Below are positions 24,260 through 37,900 of a stretch of DNA of 64,000 bases, piece by piece. The stretch spans positions 10,416,001 to 10,480,000 of the forward strand of contig NW_027480423.1 of assembly GCF_051401765.1 (NCBI RefSeq), in the 5' to 3' direction. Below the pieces are notes generated by a model. It was not told the origin of the DNA, did no database searches, and worked only from the letters and a program-made list of their open reading frames with translations. How positions within the stretch are numbered: the first letter of the stretch is position 1; each line of letters starts with the position of its first letter. Origin of the DNA: Calliopsis andreniformis. Taxonomy: Eukaryota; Arthropoda; Insecta; Hymenoptera; Andrenidae. Both the position numbers and the translations under genes were made by a program.

Positions 24260-27200
24260 ACGCCCTAGGGTGAAGCCTAGGTTGCCCGGAACTTAGAAAT
24301 GACCATAACTTTCACACTTATTGCTATTATTCGTTTTATACGATGGAAAAACTGTTATATTTATATTGTATTTTATGCTGCTGGCGGTGCCTTCTTAGGC
24401 CCTCACTATTCTATCTGGTGGATCAGCGACCTAGAGTGAAGCCTAGGTTGCTCGGAATGTAGAAATGACCATAACATTCACACTGGTTGAAATTATTCGT
24501 TTTACACGATGGAAAAACAGTTACATTTATATTGTATTTTATGCTTCTGCCGTTGATTTCTTAGGTCCTAACTATTCAGTCTGGAGGAGCAACGCCCTAG
24601 AGTGAGGCCTAGGTAGCCCGGAACGTAGAAATGAGCATCACTTCCATACTGGTAGCAATTATTCGTTTTATACGATGGAAAAACTGTTGTATTTATATTG
24701 TATTTTATGCTTCTGGCGTTGACTTCTAAGGCACTAACTATTCGATCTCGTGGAGCAACGCCCTAGAGTGAAGCCTAGGTTGCCCGGAACGTAGAAATGA
24801 CCATCACTTTCAAACTGGTTGCAATTAATCCTTTTATACGATGGAAAAACTGTTGTATTTTTATTGCATTTTATGCTTCGGGCATTGACTTCTAAGGCCC
24901 TAACTATTCAATCTGTTGGAGCAACGCCCTAGGGTGTAGCCTAGGTTGCCCGGAAAGTAGAAATGACCACAACTTTCACACTGGTTGCTATTATTCGCTT
25001 TATACGATGGAAAAACTGTTCTATTTATTTTGTATTTTATGCTTCGGGCGTTGACTTCTAAGGAACTAACTGTTTGATCTGGTGGAGTAACGCCCTATGG
25101 TGAAGCCTAGGTTGACCGGAACGTAGAAATGACCATAATTTTCACACCGGTAGTAATTATTCGTTTTACACGATGGAAAAACTGTTCTGTATATTTTGTA
25201 TTTTATGCATCGGGCGTTGACTTCTAAGGCCCTAACTATTCAATCTGTTGGAGCAATGCCCTAGGGTGAAGCCTAGGTTGCCCGGAAAGTAGAAATGACG
25301 TTAACCTTCACACTGGTTGCTATTATTCGTTCTATACGATGGAAAAACTGTTATATTTATATTGTATTTTATGCTTCGGGCGTTGACTCCTAAGGCCCTA
25401 GCTTTTTGATCTGGTGGAGCAACGCCCTAGAGTGAAGCCCAGGTTGCCAGAACGTAGAAATGACCATAACTTTCACACTGGTTGCTATTATTCGTTTTAT
25501 ACGATGGAAAAGCTGATGTATTTTTATTGCATTTTATGCTTCCCGCGTTGACTTCTAAGGCCCTAACTATTCAATCTGGTGGAACAACGCCCTAGAGTGA
25601 GGCCTAGGTTGCCCGGAACGTAGAAATGACCATAACTTTCATACTGGTTGCAATTATTCGTTTTATACGTTGGAAAAACTGTTGTATTTATATTGTATTT
25701 TATGCTTCTGGCGTTGACTTCTGAGGCACTAACTATTCGATCTGGTGGAGCAACGCCCTAGAGTGAAGCCTAGGTTGCCCGGAACGTATAAATGACCATC
25801 ACTTTCAAACTGGTTGCAATTATTCCTGTTATATGATGGAAAAACTGTTGTATTTATACTGTATTTTATGCTTCGGGCGTTGACTGCTAAGGCCCTAACT
25901 ATTCAATCTGTTGGATCAACGCCCTAGAGTGAAGCCTAGGTTGCTCGGAATGTAGAAATGACCATAACATTCACACTGGTTGAAATTATTCGTTTAATAC
26001 GATGGAAAAGCTGTTGCATCTTCATTGTATTTTATGATTCTGGCGTTGACTTCTAAGGCCCTAACTATTCGATCTGGTGGAGCAACGCCCTAGAGTGAAG
26101 CCTATGTTGCCCGGAACGTAGAAATGACCATCACTTTCAAGCCGGTTGCAACTAATCCTTTTATACGATGGAAAAACTATTGCATTTTTATTGCATTTTA
26201 TGCTTCGGCCACTCACTTCTAAGGCCCTAACTATTCAATCTGTTGGAGCAAGGCCCTAGTGTGTAGCCTAGGTTGCCCGGAAAGTAGAAATGACCACAAC
26301 CTTCATACTGGTTGCAATTACTCGTTTTATATGATAGAAAAACTGTTGTATTTATATTGTATTTTATGCTTCTGGCGTTGACTTCTGAGGCACTAACTAT
26401 TCGATCTGGTGGAGCAACGCCCTAGAGTGAAGCCTAGGTTGCCCGGAACGTATAAATGACCATCACTTTCAAACTGGTTGCAATTATTCCTGTTATATGA
26501 TGGAAAAACCGTTGTATTTATACTGTATTTTATGCTTCGGGCGTTGACTGCTAAGGCCCTAACTATTCAATCTGTTCGATCAACGCCCTAGAGTGAAGCC
26601 TAGGTTGCTCGGAATGTAGAAATGACCATAACATTCACACTGGTTGAAATTATTCGTTTAATACGATGGAAAAGCTGTTGCATCTTCATTGTATTTTATG
26701 ATTCTGGCGTTGACTTCTAAGGCCCTAACTATTCGATCTGGTGGAGCAACGCCCTAGAGTGAAGCCTAGGTTGCCCGGAACGTAGAAATGACCATCACTT
26801 TCACACCGGTAGCAATTATTCGTTTTATACGATGGAAAAACTGTTCTATTTATTTTGTATTTTATGCTTCGGGCGTTGGCTTCTAAGGCCCTAAATATTC
26901 AATCTGTTGAAGCAACGCCCTAGGGTGATACCTAGGTTGCCCGGAAAGTAGAAATGACGTTATCTTTCATACTGGCTGCAATTATTCGTTTTATACGATG
27001 GAAAAACTGTTGTATTTATATTGTATTTTATGCTTCTGGCATTGACTTCTAAGGCACTAACTATTCGATCTGGTGGAGCAACGCCCTAGAGTTAAGCCTA
27101 AGTTGCCAGGAACGTAGCAAATACCATCACTTTCAAACTGGTTGCAAATACTCCTGTTATATGATGGAAAAACTGTTGTATTTTTATTGCATTTTATACT

Positions 27201-30200
27201 TCGGGCGTTGACTTCTGAGGCTCTAACTATTCAATCTGTAGGAGCAACGCCCTAGGGTGTAGTCTAGGTTGCCCGTAAAGTAGAAATGACCATAGCTTTC
27301 ATACTGGTTGCAATTATTCGTTTTATATGATGGAAAAAATGTTGTATTTATATTGTATTTTATGCTTCTGTCGTTGACGTCTAAGGCCGTAGCTATTAGA
27401 TGTGGTGGAGCAACGCACTAGAGTGACGCCTAGGTTGCCCGGAACGTAGAAATGACCATTACTTTCGCAATGTTTGCAATTATACATTTTATACGATGGA
27501 AAAGCTGTTGTATTTATACCGTATTTTATGCTTCTGGCGTTGACTTCTTATGGCCCAGCTATTCCATCTGGTGGAACAACGCCCTAGGGCGGAGCCTAGG
27601 TTGCCCGGAACGTAGAAATGACCATCACTTTCAAACTGGTTGCAATTAATCCTTTTATACGATGGAAAAACTGTTGCATTTTTATTGCATTTTATGCGTC
27701 GGGGTTGACTTCTTATGCCCTAACTACTCCATCTGGCGGAACAACGCCCTAGGGTGAAGCCTAGGTTGCCCGGAACGTAGAAATGACCATCACTTTCAAA
27801 CTGGTTGCAATTAATCCTTTTATACGATGGAAAAACTGTTGCATTTTTATTGCATTTTATGCGCCGGGCGTTGACTTCTAAGGCCCTAACTATTCCATCT
27901 GGTGGAACAACGACCTAGGGTGAAGCCTAGGTTGCCCGCAACGTAGAAATGACCATAACTTTCACACCGGTAGCAATTATACGTTTTATACAATGGAAAA
28001 ACTGTACTATTTATTTTGTATTTTATGCTTCGGGCGTTGACTTCTAAGGCCCTAGCTATTCGATCTGGTGGAGCAACGCCCTAGAGTGAAGCGTAGGTTG
28101 CCCGGAACGTAGAAGTGACCATCACTTTCAAACTGGTTGCAAATATTACTGTTATATGATGGAAAAACTGTTGTATTTTTATTGCATTTGATTCTTCGGG
28201 CATTGACTTCTAAGGCCCTAACAATTCAATCTGTAGGAGCATCGCCCTAGCGTGTAGCCTAGGTTGCCCGTAAAGTAGAAATGACCATAGCTTTCATACT
28301 GGTTGCAATTATTCGTTTTATATGATGGAAAAACTGTTGCATCTTTATTGAATTTTATGCTTCTGGCGTTGACTTCTAAGGCCCTCACTATTCTATCTGG
28401 TGGATCAGCGACCTAGAGTGAAGCCTAGGTTGCTCGGAATGTAGAAATGACCATAACATTCACACTGGTTGAAATTATTCGTTTTACACAATGGAAAAAC
28501 AGTTATATTTATATTGTATTTTATGCTTCTGCCGTTGATTTCTTAGGTCCTAACTATTCAATCTGGAGGAACAACGCCCTAGAGTGAGGCCTCGGTAGCC
28601 CGGAACGTAGAAATGAGCATCACTTCCATACTGGTAGCAATTATTCGTTTTATACGATGGAAAAACTGTTGTATTTATATTGTATTTTAAGCTTCTGGCG
28701 TTGACTTCTAAGGCACTAACTATTCGATCTCGTGGAGCAACGCCCTAGAGTGAAGCCTAGGTTGCCCGGAACGTAGAAATGACCATCACTTTCAAACTGG
28801 TTGCAATTAATCCTTTTATACGATGGAAAATTTGTTGTATTTTTATTGCATTTTATGCTTCGGGCATTGACTTCTAAGGCCCTAACTATTCAATCTGTTG
28901 GAGCAACGCCCTAGGGTGTAGCCTAGGTTGCCCGGAAAGTAGAAATGACCACAACTTTCACACTGGTTGCTATTACTCGCTTTATACGATGGAAAAACTG
29001 TTCTATTTATTTTGTATTTTATGCTTCGGGCGTTGACTTCTAAGGCCCTAACTATTCAATCTGTTGGAGCAACGCCCTAGGTGATGCCTAGGTTGCCCGG
29101 AAAGTAGAAATGACGTTATCTTTCATACTGGTTGCAATTATTCGTTTTATATGATGGAAAAACTGTTGTATTTATATTGTATTTTATGCTTCGGCCGTTG
29201 ACTTCTAAGGCACTAACTATTCGATCTGTTGGAGCAACGCCCTAGGGTGAAGCCTAGGTTGCCCGGAACGTAGAAATGACCATCACTTTCAAACTGGTTG
29301 CAAGTAATCCTTTTGTACGATGGAAAAACTGTTGTATTTTTATTGCATTTTATGCTTCCGGCGTTGACTTCTAAGGCCCTAACTATTCAATCTGTTGGAG
29401 CAACGGGCAAGGGTGAAGCCTAGGTTGCTCGGAAAGTAGAAATGACGTTAACTTTCATACTGGTTGCAATTATTCGTTTTATACGATGGAAAAACTGTTG
29501 TATTTATATTGTATTTTATGCTTCTGGCGTTGACTTCTAATGCACTAGCTATTCGATCTGGCGGAGCAACGCCCTAGAGTGAAGCCGAGGTTTAACGGAA
29601 CGTAGAAATGACCATCACTTTCAAACTGGTTGCAATTATTCCTGTTATATGATGGAAAAACTGTTGTATTTTTATTGCATTTTATGCTTCGAGCATTGAC
29701 TTCTAAGGCCCTAACAATTCAAACTGCTGGAGCAACGCCCAATGATGTAGCCTAGGTTGCCCGGAAAGTAGAAATGACCATAACTTTCATACTGGTTGCT
29801 ATTATTCGTTCTATACGATGGAAAAATTGTTATATTTATATTGTATCTTATGCTTCTGGCGTTGACTTCTTAGGCCCTAACAATTCTATCTGGTGGAACA
29901 ACGCCCTAGAGTGAAGCCTAGGTTGCCTGGAACGTACAAATGACCATCACTTCCACACGGGTTGCAACTATTCCAGTTATAGGATGGAAAGACTGTTGTA
30001 TTTTTATCGTATTTTATGCTTCAGGCGTTGACTTCTGAGGCTGTAGCTATTCGATGTGGTGGAAGAACGCCATAGAGTGAAGCCTAGGTTGCCCGGAACG
30101 TAGAAATGACCATAACTTTCATACTGGTTGCAATTATTCGTTTTATATGATGGAAAAACTGTTGTATTTATATTGCATTTTATGCTTCTGGCGTTGCCTT

Positions 30201-32414
30201 CGTATGCCCTAACTGTTCGATCTGGTGGAACAACGCCCTAGAGTGAAGCCTGGGTTACCCGGAACGTAGAAATGACCAGTACTTTCACACTGTTTGCAAT
30301 TATTCCTGCTATACGATGGAAAAACTGTTGCATCTTTATTGAATTTTATGCTTCTGGCGTTGACTTCTAAGGCCCTAACTATTCTCTCTGGACGATCAAC
30401 GCCATAGAGTGAAGCCTAGGTTGCCCGGAACGTAGAAATGACCATAACTTTCATACTGGATGCAATTATTCGTTCTATATGATGGAAAAACTGTTGTATT
30501 TATATTGTATTTTATGCTTCTGGCATTGACTTCTAAGGCACTAACTATTCGATCTGGTGGAGCAACGCCCTAGAGTTAAGCCTAAGTTGCCCGGAACGTA
30601 GCAAATACCATCACTTTCAAACTGGATGCAAATACTCCTGTTATATGATGGAAAAACTGTTGTATTTTTATTGCATTTTATGCTTCGGGCATTGACTTCT
30701 AAGGCCCTAACTATTCAATCTGTAGGAGCAACGCCCTAGGGTGTAGCCCATGTTGCCCGTAAAGTAGAAATGACCATAGCTTTCATACTGGTTGCAATTA
30801 TTCGTTTTATATGATGGAAAAAATGTTGTATTTATATTGTATTTTATGCTTCTGTCGTTGACGTCTAAGGCCGTAGCTATTAGATGTGGTGGAGCAACGC
30901 ACTAGAGTGACGCCTAGGTTGCCCGGAACGTAGAAATGACCATTACTTTCGCAATGTTTGCAATTATACATTTTATACGATGGAAAAGCTGTTGTATTTA
31001 TACCTTATTTTATGCTTCTGGCGTTGACTTCTTATGGCCTAACTATTCCATCTGGTGGAACAACGCCCTAGGGTGAAGCCTAGGTTGCCCGGAACGTAGA
31101 AATGACCATCACTTTCAAACTGGTTGCAATTAATCCTTTTATACGATGGAAAAACTGTTGCATTTTTATTGCATTTTATGCGTCGGGGTTGACTTCTTAT
31201 GCCCTAACTACTCCATCTGGCGGAACAACGCCCCACAGTGAAGCCTAGGTTGCCCGGAACGTAGAAATGACCATCACTTTCAAACTGGTTGCAATTAATC
31301 CTTTTATACGATGGAAAAACTGTTGTATTTATATTGTATTTTATGCTTCTGGCGTTGACTTCTAATGCACTAACTATTCGATATGGCGGAGCAACGCCCT
31401 AGAGTGAAGCCGAGGTTTCCCGGAACGTAGAAATGACCATCACTTTCAAACTGGTTGCAATTATTCCTGTTATATGATGGAAAAACTGTTGTATTTTTAT
31501 TGCATTTTATGCTTCGGGCATTGACTTCTAAGGCCCTAACTATTCAAACAGCTGGAGCAACGCCCTATGGTGAAGCCTTGGTTGCCTGGAAAGTAGAAAT
31601 GACGTTAACTTTAGCACTGGTTGCTATTATTCGTTCTATACGATGGAAAAACTGTTATATTTATATTGTATTTTATGCTTCGGGCGTTGACTTCTAAGGC
31701 CCTAACTATTCAATCTGGTGGAACAACGCCCTAGAGTGAGGCCTAGGTTGCCCGGAACGTAGAAATGACCATAACTTTCATACTGGTTGCAATTATTCGT
31801 TTTATACGTTGGAAAAACTGTTGTATTTATATTGTATTTTATGCTTCTGGCGTTGACTTCTGAGGCACTAACTATTGGATCTGGTGGAGCAACGCCCTAG
31901 AGTGAAGCCTAGGTTGCCCGGAACGTAGCAAATACCATCACTTTCAAACTGGTTGCAAATACTCCTGTTATATGATGGAAAAACTGTTGTATTTTTATTG
32001 CATTTTATGATTCGGGCATTGACTTCTAAGGCCCTAACTATTCAATCTGTAGGAGCAACGCCCTAGGGTGTACCCTAGGTTGCCCGGAACGTAGAAATGA
32101 CCATAACTTTCATACTGGTTGCAATTATTCGTTTTATACGTTGGAAAAACTGTTGTATTTATATTGTATTTTATGCTTCTGGCGTTGACTTCTGAGGCAC
32201 TAACTATTGGATCTGGTGGAGCAACGCCCTAGAGTGAAGCCTAGGTTGCCCGGAACGTAGCAAATACCATCACTTTCAAACTGGTTGCAAATACTCCTGT
32301 TATATGATGGAAAAACTGTTGTATTTTTATTGCATTTTATGATTCGGGCATTGACTTCTAAGGCCCTAACTATTCAATCTGTAGGAGCAACGCCCTAGGG
32401 TGTACCCTAGGTTG
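24260..32414 (+). repeat. Large higher-order segment, copy 2 (8.15 kb)
   Basis: Second copy of 15134-23288. It includes the nested tetramer, dimer and 21-mer-offset repeats in the same places. Constant offset throughout means no net indel between copies, despite internal monomers of 165 and 166 bp. Such identity over 8 kb indicates a very recent duplication, a recent conversion, or an assembly duplication. Confidence 0.92.
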
Positions 32415-33051
32415 CCCGTAAAGTAGAAATGACCATAGCTTTCTTACTGGTTGCAATTATTCGTTTTATATGATTGAAAAAATGTTGTATTTATATTGTA
32501 TTTTATGCTTCAGTCGTTGACGTCTAAGGCCGTAGCTATTAGATGTGGTGGAGCAACGCACTAGAGTGTCGCCTAGGTTGCCCGGAACGTAGAAATGACC
32601 ATCACTTTCAAACTGGTTGCAATTAATCCTTTTATACGATGGAAAAACTGTTGTATTTTTATTGCATTTTATGCGTCGGGCGTTGACTTCTAAGGCCCTA
32701 ACTATTCAATCTGTTGGAGCGACGCCCTAGGATGAAGCCTAGGTTGCCCGGAACTTAGAAATGACCATAACTTTCACACTGATTGCTATTATTCGTTTTA
32801 TACGATGGAAAAACTGTTATATTTATATTCTATTTTATGCTCCTGGCGGTGCCTTCTTAGGCCCTAAGTGTTCGATCTGTTGGAACAACGCCCTAGAGTG
32901 AAGCCTACGTTGCCCGGAACGTAGAAATGACCATCACTTTCACACTGGTTGCAATTATTCCTGATATACGATGGAAAAACTCTTGTATATTTATTGTATT
33001 TTATGCTTCTGGCGTTGACTTCTAAGGCCGTAGCTATTCGATGTGGTGGAG
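32415..33051 (+). repeat. Satellite right of the large segment
   Basis: About four monomers, including ones resembling 38890-39010 and 42360-42480 (GCCTACGTTGCCC, CTGATATACGATGG, TATATTTATTG). No other sequence type. Confidence 0.7.
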
Positions 33052-33846
33052 CAACGCCCTAGAGTGAAGCCTAGGTTGCCCGGAACGTAGAAATGACCAT
33101 CACCTTCAAACTGGTTGCAATTATTCCTGTTATATGATGGAAGATCTGTTATATTTATATTGTATTTTATGCTTCGGGCGTTGACTCCTAAGGTCCTAAC
33201 TGTTGAATCTGTTGGATCAACGCCCTTGAGTGAAGCCTAGGTTGCTCGGAATGTAGAAATGACAATAACGTTCACACTGGTTGAAATTATTCGTTTAATA
33301 CGATGGAAAAGCTGTTGCATCTTTATTGTGTTTTATGCTTCTGGCATTGACTTCTAAGGCTCCAACTATTCGATCTGATGGAGCAACGCCCTAGAGTGAA
33401 GCCTAGGTTGCCCGGAACGTAGAAATGACCATCACTTTCAAACTGGTTGCAATTAATCCTTTTATACGATGGAAAAACTGTTGTATTTTTATTGCATTTT
33501 ATGCTTCCGGCGTTGACTTCTAAGGCCCTAACTATTCAATCTGTTGGAGCAACGCGCAAGGGTGAAGCCTAGGTTTCCCGGAAAGTAGAAGTGACGTTAA
33601 CTTTCATACTGGTTGCAATTATTCGTTTTATACGATGGAAAAACTGTTGTATTTATATTGTATTTTATGCTTCTGGTGTTGACTTCTAATGCACTAACTA
33701 TTCGATCTGGCGAAGCAACGCCCTAGAGTGAAGCCGAGGTTTCCCGGAACGTAGAAATGACCATCACTTTCAAACTGGTTGCAATTATTCCTGTTATATG
33801 ATGGAAAAACTGTTGTATTTTTATTGCATTTTATGCTTCGGGCATT
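33052..33846 (+). repeat. 9-mer-spaced repeat, copy 1 (795 bp)
   Basis: Matches 34546-35340 at 1494 bp (exactly 9 monomers). Shared rare variants are GATGGAAGATCTG, CCTTGAGTGAAGCC, TTGTGTTTTATGC, AACGCGCAAGGG and GGTGTTGACTTCTAATGC. Right edge at GGCATTGAC versus GGCATTAAC. Confidence 0.85.
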
Positions 33847-34545
33847 GACTTCTAAGGCCCTAACTATTCAAACTGCTGGAGCAACGCCCTATGGTGTAGC
33901 CTAGGTTGCCCGGATAGTAGTAATGACCATCACTTCCATACTGGTAGCAATTATTCGTTTTATACGATGGAAAAACTGTTGTGTTTATATTGCATTTTAT
34001 GCTTCTGGCGTTGACTTCTAAGGCACTACCTATTCGATCTGGTGGAGCAACGCCCTAGGGTGTAGCCTAGGTTGCCCGTAAAGTAGAAATGACCATAGCT
34101 TTCATACTGGTTGCAATTATTCGTTTTATACGATGGAAAAACTGATGTATTATTATTGCATTTTATGCTTCCGGCGTTGACTTCTAAGGCCCTCACTATT
34201 CTATCTGGTGGATCAACGACCTAGATTGAAGCCTAGGATGTTCGGAATGTAGAAATGACCATAACATTCACACTGGTTGAAATTATTCGTTTTACACGAT
34301 GGAAAAACAGTTATATTTATATTGCATTTTATGCTTCTGCCGTTGATCTCATAGGCCCTAACTATTCAATCTGGAGGAACAACGCCCTAGAGTGAGGCCT
34401 AGGTTGCCCGGAACGTAGAAATGAGCATCACTTCCATACTGGTAACAATTATTCGCTTTATACGATGGAAAAACTGTTGTATTTATATTGTATTTTATGC
34501 TTCTGGCGTTGACTTCTAAGGCACTAACTATTCGATCTCGTGGAC

Positions 34546-35340
34546 CAACGCCCTAGAGTGAAGCCTAGGTTGCCCGGAACGTAGAAATGACCATCACCTT
34601 CAAACTGGTTGCAATTATTCCTGTTATATGATGGAAGATCTGTTATATTTATATTGTATTTTATGCTTCGGGCGTTGACTCCTAAGGTCCTAACTGTTGA
34701 ATCTGTTGGATCAACGCCCTTGAGTGAAGCCTAGGTTGCTCGGAATGTAGAAATGACAATAACGTTCACACTGGTTGAAATTATTCGTTTAATACGATGG
34801 AAAAGCTGTTGCATCTTTATTGTGTTTTATGCTTCTGGCATTGACTTCTAAGGCTCCAACTATTCGATCTGATGGAGCAACGCCCTAGAGTGAAGCCTAG
34901 GTTGCCCGGAACGTAGAAATGACCATCACTTTCAAACTGGTTGCAATTAATCCTTTTATACGATGGAAAAACTGTTGTATTTTTATTGCATTTTATGCTT
35001 CCGGCGTTGACTTCTAAGGCCCTAACTATTCAATCTGTTGGAGCAACGCGCAAGGGTGAAGCCTAGGTTTCCCGGAAAGTAGAAGTGACGTTAACTTTCA
35101 TACTGGTTGCAATTATTCGTTTTATACGATGGAAAAACTGTTGTATTTATATTGTATTTTATGCTTCTGGTGTTGACTTCTAATGCACTAACTATTCGAT
35201 CTGGCGAAGCAACGCCCTAGAGTGAAGCCGAGGTTTCCCGGAACGTAGAAATGACCATCACTTTCAAACTGGTTGCAATTATTCCTGTTATATGATGGAA
35301 AAACTGTTGTATTTTTATTGCATTTTATGCTTCGGGCATT
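34546..35340 (+). repeat. 9-mer-spaced repeat, copy 2 (795 bp)
   Basis: Partner of 33052-33846. The 700-bp stretch between the copies (33847-34545) holds satellite related to 15300-15600 and 19240-19560 (GATCAACGACC, CAGTTATATTTATATTG, GCCGTTGATC). Confidence 0.85.
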
Positions 35341-36640
35341 AACTTCTAAGGCCCTAACTATTCAATCTGTAAGAGCAACGCCCTAGGGTGTAGCCTAGGT
35401 TGCCCGTAAAGTAGAAATGACCCTAGCCTTCATACTGGTTGCAATTATTCGTTTTGTATGATGGAAAGACTGTTGTATTTATATTGTATTTCATGCTTCT
35501 GGGGTTCACTTCTTAGGCCCCAACTATTCTATCTGGTGGACTAACGCCCTGTGGTGAAGCCTAGGTTGACCGGAACGTAGAAATGACCATAATTTTCACA
35601 CCGGTAGCAATTATTCGTTTTACACGATGGAAAAACTGTTCTATTTATTTTGTATTTTATGCATCGGGCGTTGACTTCTAAGGCCCTAACTATTCAATCT
35701 GTTGGAGCAACGCCCTAGAGTGAAGCCCAGGTTGCCCCAACGTAGAAATGACCATAACTTTCACACTGGTTGCTATTATTCGTTTTATACAATGGAAAAA
35801 CTGTTCTATTTATTTTGTATTTTATGCTTCGGTCGTTGACTGCTAAGGCCCTAACTGTTTGATCTGGTGGAGTAACGCCCTAGAGTGAAGCCTAGGTTGC
35901 CCGGAACGTAGAAGTGACCATAACTTTCACACCGGTTGCTATTATTCGTTCTATACGATGGAAAAACTGTTACCTTTATATTGTATCTCATGCTTCTGGC
36001 GTTGACTTCTTAGGCCCTGACAATTCGATCAGGTGGAACAACGCCCTAGAGTGAAGATTAGGTTGCCTGGAACCTCCAAATTACCATCACTTTCACACGG
36101 GTTGCAATTATTCCTGTTATAGGACGGAAAGACTGTTGTATTTTTATTGTATTTTATGCTTCAGGCGTTGACTTATGAGGCCGTTGCTATTCGATGTAGT
36201 GGAAGAACGCCATAGAGTGAAGCCTAGGTTGCCCCGAACGTAGAAATGACCATAACTTTCATACTGGTTGCAATTATTCGTTTTATACGTAGGAAAAACT
36301 GTTGTATTTATATTGTATTTTATGCTTCTGGCGTTGACTTCTAAGGCACTAACTATTCGATCTGGTGGAGCAACACCCTAGAGTGAAGCCTAGGTTGCCC
36401 GGAACGTAGAAGTGACCATCACTTTCAAACTGGTTGCAATTATTCCTGCTATATGATGGAAAAACTGTTGTATTTATATTGTATTTTATGCTTCGGACGT
36501 TGACTGCTAAGGCTCTAACTATTCAATCTGTTGGACCAACGCCCTAGAGCGAAGCCTAGGTTGCTCGGAATGTAGAAATGACCATAACATTCATACTGGT
36601 TGCTATTATTCCTGCTATACGATGGAAAAACTGTTCCATC
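35341..36640 (+). repeat. Higher-order block related to 39490-40210 and 48947-49960
   Basis: Series CATTAACTTC, GTAAGAGCAACG, CGTTTTGTATGATGG, GGGGTTCACTTC, GACTAACGCCCTGTGG, TTTACACGATGG, GTTACCTTTATATTG and GAAGATTAGGTTGCC. Anchor CATTAACT lies at 35337, 39485 and 48943, offsets of 4148 and 9458 bp. The copies differ at more sites than the 8.15-kb pair, so they look older. Confidence 0.75.
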
Positions 36641-37900
36641 TTTATTGAATTTTATGCTTCTGGCGTTGACTTCTAAGGCCCTAACTATTCTCTCAGGTGG
36701 ATCAACGCCCTAGAGTGTAGCCTAGGTTGCTCGGAATATAGAAATGACCATAACATTCACACTGGTTGAAATTATTCGCTTTATACGATGGAAAAACTGT
36801 TATATTTATATTGTATTTTATGCTTCTGGTGTTGATTTCTTAGGCCCTAACTATTCAATCTGGTGGAACAACGCCCTATTGTGAGGCCTAGGTTGCCCGG
36901 AACGTAGAAATGACCATCACTTCCATACTGGTAGCAATTATTCGTTTTATACGATGGAAAAACTGTTGTGTTTATATTGTATTTTATGCTTCTGGCGTTG
37001 CCTTCTTATGCCCTAACTGTTCGATCTGGTGGAACAACGCCCTAGAGTGAAGCCTAGGTTACCCGGAACGTAGAAATGACCAGTACTTTCACACTGTTTG
37101 CTATTATTCCTGCTATACGATGTAAAAACTGTTGCATCTTTATTGAATTTTATGCTTCTGGCGTTGACTTCTAAGGCCCTAACTATTCTCTCTGGTGGAC
37201 CAACGCCCTAGAGTGTAGCCTAGGTTGCTCGGAATGTAGAAATGACCATAACATTCACACTGGTTGAAATTATTCGTTTTATACGATGGAAAAACTGTTA
37301 TATTTATATTGTATTTTATGCTTCTGGCGTTGATTTCTTAGGCCCTAACTATTCAATCTGGTGGTACAACGCCCTAGAGTGAGGCCTAGGTTGCCCGGAA
37401 CGTAGAAATGACCATCACTTCCATACTGGTAGCAATTATTCGTTTTATACGATGGAAAAACTGTTGTGTTTATATTGTATTTTATGCATCTGGCGTTGCC
37501 TTCTTATGCCCTAACTGTTCGATCTGGTGGAACAACGCCCTAGAGTGAAGCCTAGGTTACCCGGAACGTAGAAATGACCAGTGCTTTCACACAGTTTGCA
37601 ATTATACCTGCTATACGATGGAAAAGCTGCTGCATCTTTATTGAATTTTATGCTTCTGGCGTTGACTTCTAAGGCCCTAACTATTCTCTCTGGTGGACCA
37701 ACGCCCTAGAGTGTAGCCTAGGTTGCTCGGAATGTAGAAATGACCATAACATTCACACTGGTTGAAATTATTCGTTTTATACGATGGAAAAACTGTTATA
37801 TTTATATTGTATTTTATGCTTCTGGCGTTGATTTCTTAGGCCCTAACTATTCAATATGATGGAACAACGCCCTAGAGTGAGGCCTAGGTTGCCCGGAACG
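36640..37900 (+). repeat. Trimeric higher-order repeat (498 bp, about 2.5 copies)
   Basis: ATTCACACTGGTTGAAATT recurs at 36755, 37253 and 37751, exactly 498 bp apart. Between them come one GATTTCTTAGGCCC/AACTGTTGTGTTTATATTG monomer and one CCAGT(A/G)CTTTCACAC/TTGAATTTTATGC monomer. A related run is at 51470-51790. Confidence 0.85.
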
